From assembly GCA_020091685.1 (NCBI GenBank), contig CM034600.1, positions 8,569,837 to 8,633,836 on the forward strand: a stretch of 64,000 nt of DNA. The letters are read 5' to 3'. Numbering within the stretch: the first letter of the stretch is position 1; every line of letters begins with the position of its first letter. This DNA is from Lutjanus erythropterus. Lineage: Eukaryota > Chordata > Actinopteri > Lutjaniformes > Lutjanidae. A program made the translations under genes and the position numbers. Under the pieces are notes generated by a model. It was not told the origin of the DNA, did no database searches, and saw nothing but the letters and a program-made list of their open reading frames with translations. Positions 58,761 to 64,000 of this stretch are shown here, one piece after another.

Positions 58761-59733
58761 TAGGGATGCCGCGATTTTTGAAAAAATCGATTTAAATCGA
58801 TTTTTTTAAATACGATTCGAATCGATTTAATTAAACCATGAATCGCGATGTGGCCTCCAGGCCAGCAGAGGGCGCACTCGAGTTAAACTACGTTCTTGTT
58901 CAACGTCACTATATGCGGCGCTACGTGTGACGTGCTAGCGCCGCTCCAGCTACAACAGGAAGTCGGGGTGCGCAGCGTGCCTATGCAGGTCACAAACAAA
59001 CAGTGCAGCAGCCAGTGAGCAGAGAGCTCCGCGGAGAATACGCAGCGAGTCTATTTTCGACGGATGGCGCGTCAATTGGCGAGCTGGTCGAACGGGCAGG
59101 AAGTCAGGCACAGAAAACAGGAGAGAATCCGGTTGATTTTCAAAATAAAACACCCCGTGCAGACTCGCGATCATAAAGACAGACAGAAAAGAAACAATTT
59201 ACGTAGTCTGCTTATCCATGGTAGAAGTACAAAGAGCAAGGAAAGAGGACTTAATCAACAAAATCAGAGCAAGTAAACATAATCAGACGGGCAAAACGCT
59301 CCGCTTCTGAAACGCTGCTGGTGTAAATTGAAGTCGTGTGCATGACGGAGTAAAACCGCAGCGGGGGTCGAACTCGAAAGCGAGGTTGAAATTGCGGAGG
59401 CACCGAGCAATTTCAAGTCCGAGGTGTGGAAACATTTTGGCTTCCCAAAGACAGTAAATGAAAAAGGAGAAAAGATAATAGACAAGACAAACACAATATG
59501 CAAACTATGTATTGAAAAGAGCATAAGAGAAAACACTACAGTATTTTTAAAAAGGAAAAGGCTGGAGAAATAAGAGAGAAATGTAAGAGAAATAATAAAG
59601 ATAAGAAAATCAGTCATTTGCCTGTAAATTAATTTTGTGTTGTACATGATTCGAATCGTGATTCGAATTGTATCGTGAACCCTGAATCGTGATTCGAATT
59701 GTATCGTGAGTTGAGTGAATCGTGGCATGCCTA
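58761..59733 (+). mobile_element. hAT-family DNA transposon copy, internally deleted, young-looking
   Basis: The 973-bp copy has near-perfect inverted ends, TAGGGATGCCGCGATT at 58761 and AATCGTGGCATGCCTA ending at 59733 (14 of 16 match). A perfect 8-bp target duplication, CTAATCAC, lies at 58753-58760 and 59734-59741. Eight-base duplications and TAGGG ends define hAT elements. Subterminal regions are packed with GATTCGAATCG words, presumably transposase-binding sites. The interior (about 58900-59400) is rich in CpG, unlike all surrounding DNA. It encodes only a partial BED finger and lacks the transposase core, so it cannot move by itself. Confidence 0.9.
59346..59573 (+). pseudogene. Partial BED zinc finger of a hAT (ZBED-like) transposase
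   Basis: A frame open for 75 codons ends at the stop 59571-59573. From 59412 it reads FKSEVWKHFGFPK, then a Lys/Glu-rich linker, then TICKLC (the CxxC zinc pair) and NTTVFLKRKRLEK. BED fingers of hAT transposases have the pattern aromatic-WxxF...CxxC...NTTxLxxHL...H. Here the CxxC half and the NTT motif survive, but the distal His pair is missing and replaced by basic residues before the stop. An ATG at 59342 lies in another frame and reaches a stop after two more codons, so the original start is not usable. No RNase-H-like catalytic core or hAT dimerisation region follows. This is a relic of the DNA-binding N-terminus. Confidence 0.8.
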
Positions 59734-60425
59734 CTAATCACTGTTGATCACTGTTTCCCTAAGTGACATCCTCAAATGTACTGTTTCATCTACAACCAAA
59801 AGATCTGTTGTTTGAAAGTAGTAAAGAAACCAGAAATATTCATATTTAAGAAGCTGACATGAGAGAAATTGGACATTTTTACATAAACATGACTCAAGAC
59901 AAACTGATTATCAAAATAGCCAATAATTAATTTCCTAGTTGACAACTAATCAATTACTTGCTGCAGATCTACTTATGACTTCATTTGAATTTGAGCCTTT
60001 GTTGATACCCTCCCCCAAACCCAAAGATTATTTAAAAAGTGTGCCACAAATCCATTCATTTCCTGAATCTTATAAAGTTAACAGCACTCATTGTCGGTAA
60101 GTCGACATTTGATTCCCCAGATCCATTTTGTTTGAAACAATCCAAAACCATCCAATCAAGTTGCAGGAGAGAACCTTGAAGTTACGCTACGTTACTGAGT
60201 TCCAGATGGAAAAAATTATACCAAAGATCATTTCATTTGTGGTCATCAACAAAAAATGATTTGCAATATGTAAAACATGCACAAAGAATGGTAAGTCAAG
60301 GCTCAGTTGTTAAAATGGCTTTACATTTAGTTACTTGTTTATGACTTGAAACTTAAAGTCTAGCACTTGCCTGTCTTGACTCGGGACGTAACTTTGGACC
60401 TACAAAACAATGCCTTAGTTCTTGG

Positions 60426-62092
60426 TCTAGCATTGCTGGTTTGTTTTCGGCACAAACCAGACTCTTAAATAAAACATATCAAAGATTAGATTTTAGCTCC
60501 CTCAACCTGCCACTCTTTATAGTCTTGAGAGTTGAAAGTGGAGGGAATACTTTCTAAGTAGACTAGTCAGACACTTCCTCAGGTGATGGATGTGTGCCAG
60601 CAGCAGCAGAAGCAGCAGCAGCTCCACCACTTATTCTCCTCCAGCTCTCTGCTATGTGCTTAATGTTCACTTGGGCCCATCCCCGGCTCTCTCCCTCGCT
60701 GCGGTTCCCATTCCCCTCTCACTTGGCCCCACTCTCTCATTCTCAGCACAATCAAGTGCCCCCGTCAGCGATGGGCATTTCATTACCTAAGTGCCAATTC
60801 CTTAGCAACCGAGCAGGTACTAGAGCACTTAACCACAAGCTGCCAACTGAATGCTAATGAGGAGGATCCTGCTACTGCCTTAACCCTCACTTAGTACACT
60901 TATGTGGGTATTATGGACTCATCAGTATGAATAACCAGGTCAGGGTGATGGTTTGATTAAAGCATTCATGAAGTTTTGTACTATGGTTAATACTTTCTTT
61001 AGTTCTTTGTTGTCTTGGCCTAAAAATAGTTTTTTTTTGTACCAGTGCTATGCTTATTTGCAGTTTTCAGTCTGGTTGTCAAGAGGCCTTTTGGTTCATG
61101 CAAATCAAATTAATTTAAATTAGATGGACTAAGCTCTGAACAGGCCACAGTGATTTGAAAGACACAAGTTCTGTTAATCAGGTTAGGCTGACCTCAATTT
61201 CGACTTACATAACGTCCTGTTTCCAGAAAAGTGCAATTGTGACTTCATGCCCTGCTGGACATCTGCTCGCTAGTTCAATGTACATCGAGTAACATAAACA
61301 GTCAAACACAATCTGGGGCATTTTATAGAGGGTGGATCAATATGTCTAAGTACCCCCTTAAATAGATTCAGTGTCTTACTGGGCTGCAGCCAGGACTTTG
61401 AAAGCTCCTTGTTTCTCTGCTTGTGCATTTGTCCCATAAATGTCCCAGTAAGTTGATTAAGCATGATTGATAAAGGACACTTTCAGAGCCCGTGGCACAA
61501 CAGATGCTTTAAATGTATCTGTGTGACCGGTAAGAACAAGAACTTCAGGGTTTGAAACATACTTTAAAAATCTACATTTCTGAAGTTGGAAGCAGTGTCT
61601 TGAATTAATAACAGCAGTGGATACTGAGCAGTAGGGCAGCACACTTTGTGGAGTCGGATAACAAAACCTTGGTCACCTTCAGACCAACTAACAACACAGA
61701 TTTTGGTCCCTCGTTTTGGCGCCCTGAAGTATGCCAACAGAAGCATCACCATACATGCCATTGCTAGTCAACATAATGGCAGTACTCTTTGCAAACTGGC
61801 CACAGATGGCATTAGCCAACCGTTAGCTAGTAGCTACCTTAAACACAGTTGAAATGCCAAGCTAAAAGGTCTAAAGTGTAGCTTTATTTCACTCAAGAGG
61901 ATTCCAAAAGCTGTTCTTTAATGTCATCATCTGTCATTTTATGCTTCCATTTTTTAAAAAGCATCAGTTCAGGCACCATTTAGAGAATAGTACTGTTTCA
62001 AAAGTATTGTTTTAGCACACTTTACTTGAGTCTACCCTCAACTGGAGGATCCAGGTTTATGCATTTGTGTCAGCAAGCATCTACCTGTTGAA
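60426..62092. other. Non-coding stretch, no gene seen
   Basis: A short CAG-rich patch (CAGCAGCAGCAGAAGCAGCA region, 60598-60622) gives Ser- and Ala-rich frames at 60590-60857 without any domain. A GTTAGCTAGTAGCTACC word at 61819-61835 may belong to a decayed repeat. No gene is seen. Confidence 0.5.
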
Positions 62093-62582
62093 TAGGGATT
62101 TAACATTATATCCAATATCACAATATCGCATTAGAAAATCCCTCTATAGTGTACCGAACTGTGACGATATCTATTGTGAAATTCCATGGTTAATTATTTT
62201 ATTTAATCATTTTTATTTGATTGTTGATTTAACTTCAGCACTGACGGCTATACCATTGTTAAGCTATCAAGTTCTCATCTGTAAAAAGCCATCAGTTTAG
62301 ATAAGGTGGCCTTATGGGTAACCTGAATCCTAAAGCATACTGCAGGGTTTGTGCATGCTGTAAGGGGTAGCTAAATGTACTACAATATATAGCTTCAATT
62401 CAAAGGAGATTATCAGAGAGAAGATTAGCTATTTCCATATAGTTAGTTTCGATGTCTACACCCAGATCAGCATGCACAAACATACTGAAAGAATTGCAGA
62501 TTCTACTATAGATTTCAATTTTTTAAACTAAAAGCTCATATGGATCAATTTTCGATTAAGAGTTGACACTGTGACACCCCTA
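62093..62582. mobile_element. Possible hAT-like element, TAGGG(G/A)T ends
   Basis: The right end, read on the minus strand, is TAGGGGTGTCACAGTGTCAA followed by CTCTTAATCGAAAATTGATC, a clear TAGGGGTGTCAC-type hAT terminus of fish. The best left partner is TAGGGATTTAACATTATATCC at 62093, with AATATCACAATATCGCA following. The candidate flanks CTGTTGAA and GTCTTTAA match only 5 of 8. The right end is convincing and the left limit is tentative. Confidence 0.45.
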
Positions 62583-64000
62583 GTCTTTAAGCAAGACAGT
62601 GAATCCCTACCAGCTTCAGGGTTGTTGTACCACAACTAAACCCTGACCCCTGGGGGTTGGGGGCAAGTGAAAAGAAAAGCCCTCAAAAGGATCAATAAAG
62701 TGCTACATTATCACATTAACAGATCAGATAACGGGGCAGAGTAGATGTGTTTCTTAAAAATCTGTATTAAAGTAAAATATGGTTGGGAATATGGTTAATA
62801 CTGCTCTCCAAAAGGCACTTTCTACTCAGCAAAGAGGAACTTTACAAACATCTCCCTTCCCCCAGGCTAGTCATGGGGGAAATGGCCGTCGTCAGGTAAA
62901 ATGACCCTTAATGCCTCCTGAATAGAGCGGCCAACTTTACGCGGCCAGGTCATTAGGGAGACAAAAGGGCAGGCCAAACAGCAGCAGAAGACCCCCAGCT
63001 ACAGCTACCACACCCCCTTCCCCCTCAGTCAGAGAGAAAGACTCCAAATGTAGCTTGCTGGCTGCCCATGATTCCCCTCACGCTTCAGCCCTTGGTGAGC
63101 GACAGAGCAGAACAGGACGCTCCCAAGTTGGAAAGGAATGAAGCAAGTGGATAAATCTGGAATGGAAAAATTAACCGGGATGTTTGCATTTGGCCGCCGT
63201 TCAGCTGAAGTAATCTGAATGACCGAACGTGAATTGAAAACTGATAATAGTCCTGAGCAAACATCCTCCGCTGCCTTCTGGGAGAGGCTGACAGCCACCG
63301 CATCGAGTATGTTAACAATGTTTGCAGATGACTTGGAGGCCAGGAGGGGACCTGAAGGACGATTGAAGAGGAGGAGGAGAGTTTGAAAAGAGGGGAGCAG
63401 GGGTTTGTGTGCATTTCCCGCTGACGTGTTGTACAAGCACACACACACAAAATATACAGTCCTGTGTCACTTGACTGTCTTCAAATGTTGAATAAACTTG
63501 CAGTCCAGACATCAAAGTGGCATGGTGTTTGTGCATGCAGGCATTTACAGCACCACTGAGTGACCACACAAGTGCTTCCACACACTCACAGGCCCACAGC
63601 AAGGCAGGCAGCCAGGCCTGGAAAGAGCAAATATCCAGAGCTACACAACAGCAACATGCAATGCCTTCCTCTGAGGACCTGGTGAAGAATGTGGGAAGTC
63701 AGTGCAAAGTTGTGCTAACTGGTAAATGTCATACCTCTAGGTTTCCGCTTTCCAAGTTTAGACAAACACCAGTTGGCCATGTGCCTTCACTCCACCTCGC
63801 ACTTAAAACAAACTGATGCAAGGTGGTGAGTTTCAGGCATTGTGTCTTTTTTCATTCTTAATTATTTAGTCAATCAGAAAACAGAAAAAAATGCTGATCA
63901 CAGATTCACAAAGCTCAACATATCAAGTCACGTCAATGTAATTATTTTGGTGCCAAATCTTAAGGTCTGGACCATACTTCTTATAATTATTTACAGAGAT
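62583..64000. other. Non-coding stretch with candidate conserved block at 62880-63360
   Basis: No gene is recognised. The block 62880-63360 is repeat-free with words such as ATGACCCTTAATGCCTCCTG, TTTACGCGGCCAGGTCATTA and TTGCATTTGGCCGCCGTTCA, unusual for the CpG-poor surroundings. The 139-, 121- and 96-codon minus-strand frames across it overlap each other and have no domain. A short CA tract is at 63437-63448. The window ends in unremarkable AT-rich sequence. Confidence 0.4.

Larger units (their letters stand above)
58662..59971. mobile_element. GCTGCAACTAACGATT-family MITE, split by a hAT element
   Basis: The left part starts TAAGGCGGCAACTAACCATT and runs into TTGTTTGGCCCATAAAATAT. The right part resumes after the insert with GATCACTGTTTCCCTAAGTG, ACATCCTCAAATGTACTG and AGAAGCTGACATGAGAGAA, and ends ACTTGCTGCAGATCTA. 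Removing the 973-bp insert and one duplication gives a normal-length member of the family. Flanks CTTGCTAC (58654-58661) and CTTATGAC (59972-59979) are only a weak (5 of 8) duplication, in line with greater age. Confidence 0.75.
58585..60425. repeat. Outer GACTTGACTC-type repeat interrupted by a nest
   Basis: The left part (CATCGACTCGACTCTGACTC, AAGTCACAAATTTGATTACT, TTGACTCAACAATGACTTGC) and the right part after 59972 (CTTATGACTTCATTTGAA, then ACTTGCCTGTCTTGACTCGG and AAAACAATG at 60367-60412) belong to a teleost repeat built of GACTTGACTC words. The two halves flank the MITE at 58662-59971. This is therefore the oldest layer of a three-layer nest. Limits are approximate. Confidence 0.6.

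Noticed and set aside
59264-59728. 154-codon minus-strand frame inside the hAT element
   Set aside because: It is the antisense shadow of the BED segment and the AT-rich subterminal array. The plus strand carries the recognisable motif.
63029-63602. Three overlapping minus-strand frames of 96-139 codons
   Set aside because: Mutually overlapping with no domain. Better explained by a GC-balanced non-coding block.

Overview
This is vertebrate nuclear DNA, almost certainly from a ray-finned and probably percomorph-type fish. The evidence is long (CA/TG)n tracts, AT-rich and CpG-poor non-coding sequence, and many decayed DNA-transposon miniatures of kinds I recognise from memory as common in teleosts. 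Family recognition was not checked against any repeat library. I see no intact protein-coding gene, no RNA gene, no CpG-island promoter and no virus-like or LTR element. Almost all open frames are short, unrelated to known domains, and sit in microsatellites or in ordinary intergenic or intronic sequence. The window is best read as part of a gene desert or of very large introns.

Layout. From 1 to 15 kb: non-coding sequence with several MITEs (2.4, 5.75-6.0, 7.67-8.45, 12.4 and 14.5 kb), a 69-bp TG tract at 8.6 kb and a perfect-ended GT-C hairpin at 9.0 kb. From 15.4 to 17.6 kb: two copies of an unusual element whose core is a degenerate ~56-bp minisatellite, with a splice-site-flanked candidate exon between them. 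From 17.6 to 30 kb: a nested hAT-type MITE (20.8-21.2 kb), a GCTAGC-rich repeat (22.1-22.4 kb), an 80-bp CA tract and further MITEs. From 30 to 40 kb: mostly single-copy sequence with a strong G-quadruplex motif (30.6 kb), a second GCTAGC-rich copy (37.6-38.0 kb) and a long-armed fold-back element (39.7-40.4 kb). From 40 to 54 kb: mixed single-copy DNA, MITE remnants and a 48-nt candidate micro-exon at 53.7 kb. From 54 to 62.6 kb: the repeat-richest part, with a dead Tc1-like transposase fragment, tandem MITE copies and a three-level nest ending in a young-looking hAT element that carries a partial BED zinc finger.

How it fits together. Nothing here forms an operon or pathway. What can be reconstructed is an insertion history: old GACTTG-type repeat, then an AT-rich hAT-like MITE, then a ZBED/hAT copy with a clear 8-bp duplication. 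A second nest at 20.8 kb has the same logic. Several single-copy blocks (around 11.0, 13.7, 25.7, 35.1, 44.3, 47.6, 48.6 and 63.1 kb) have the homeobox/POU-like AT words and lack of repeats typical of conserved non-coding elements, but conservation cannot be judged from one sequence.
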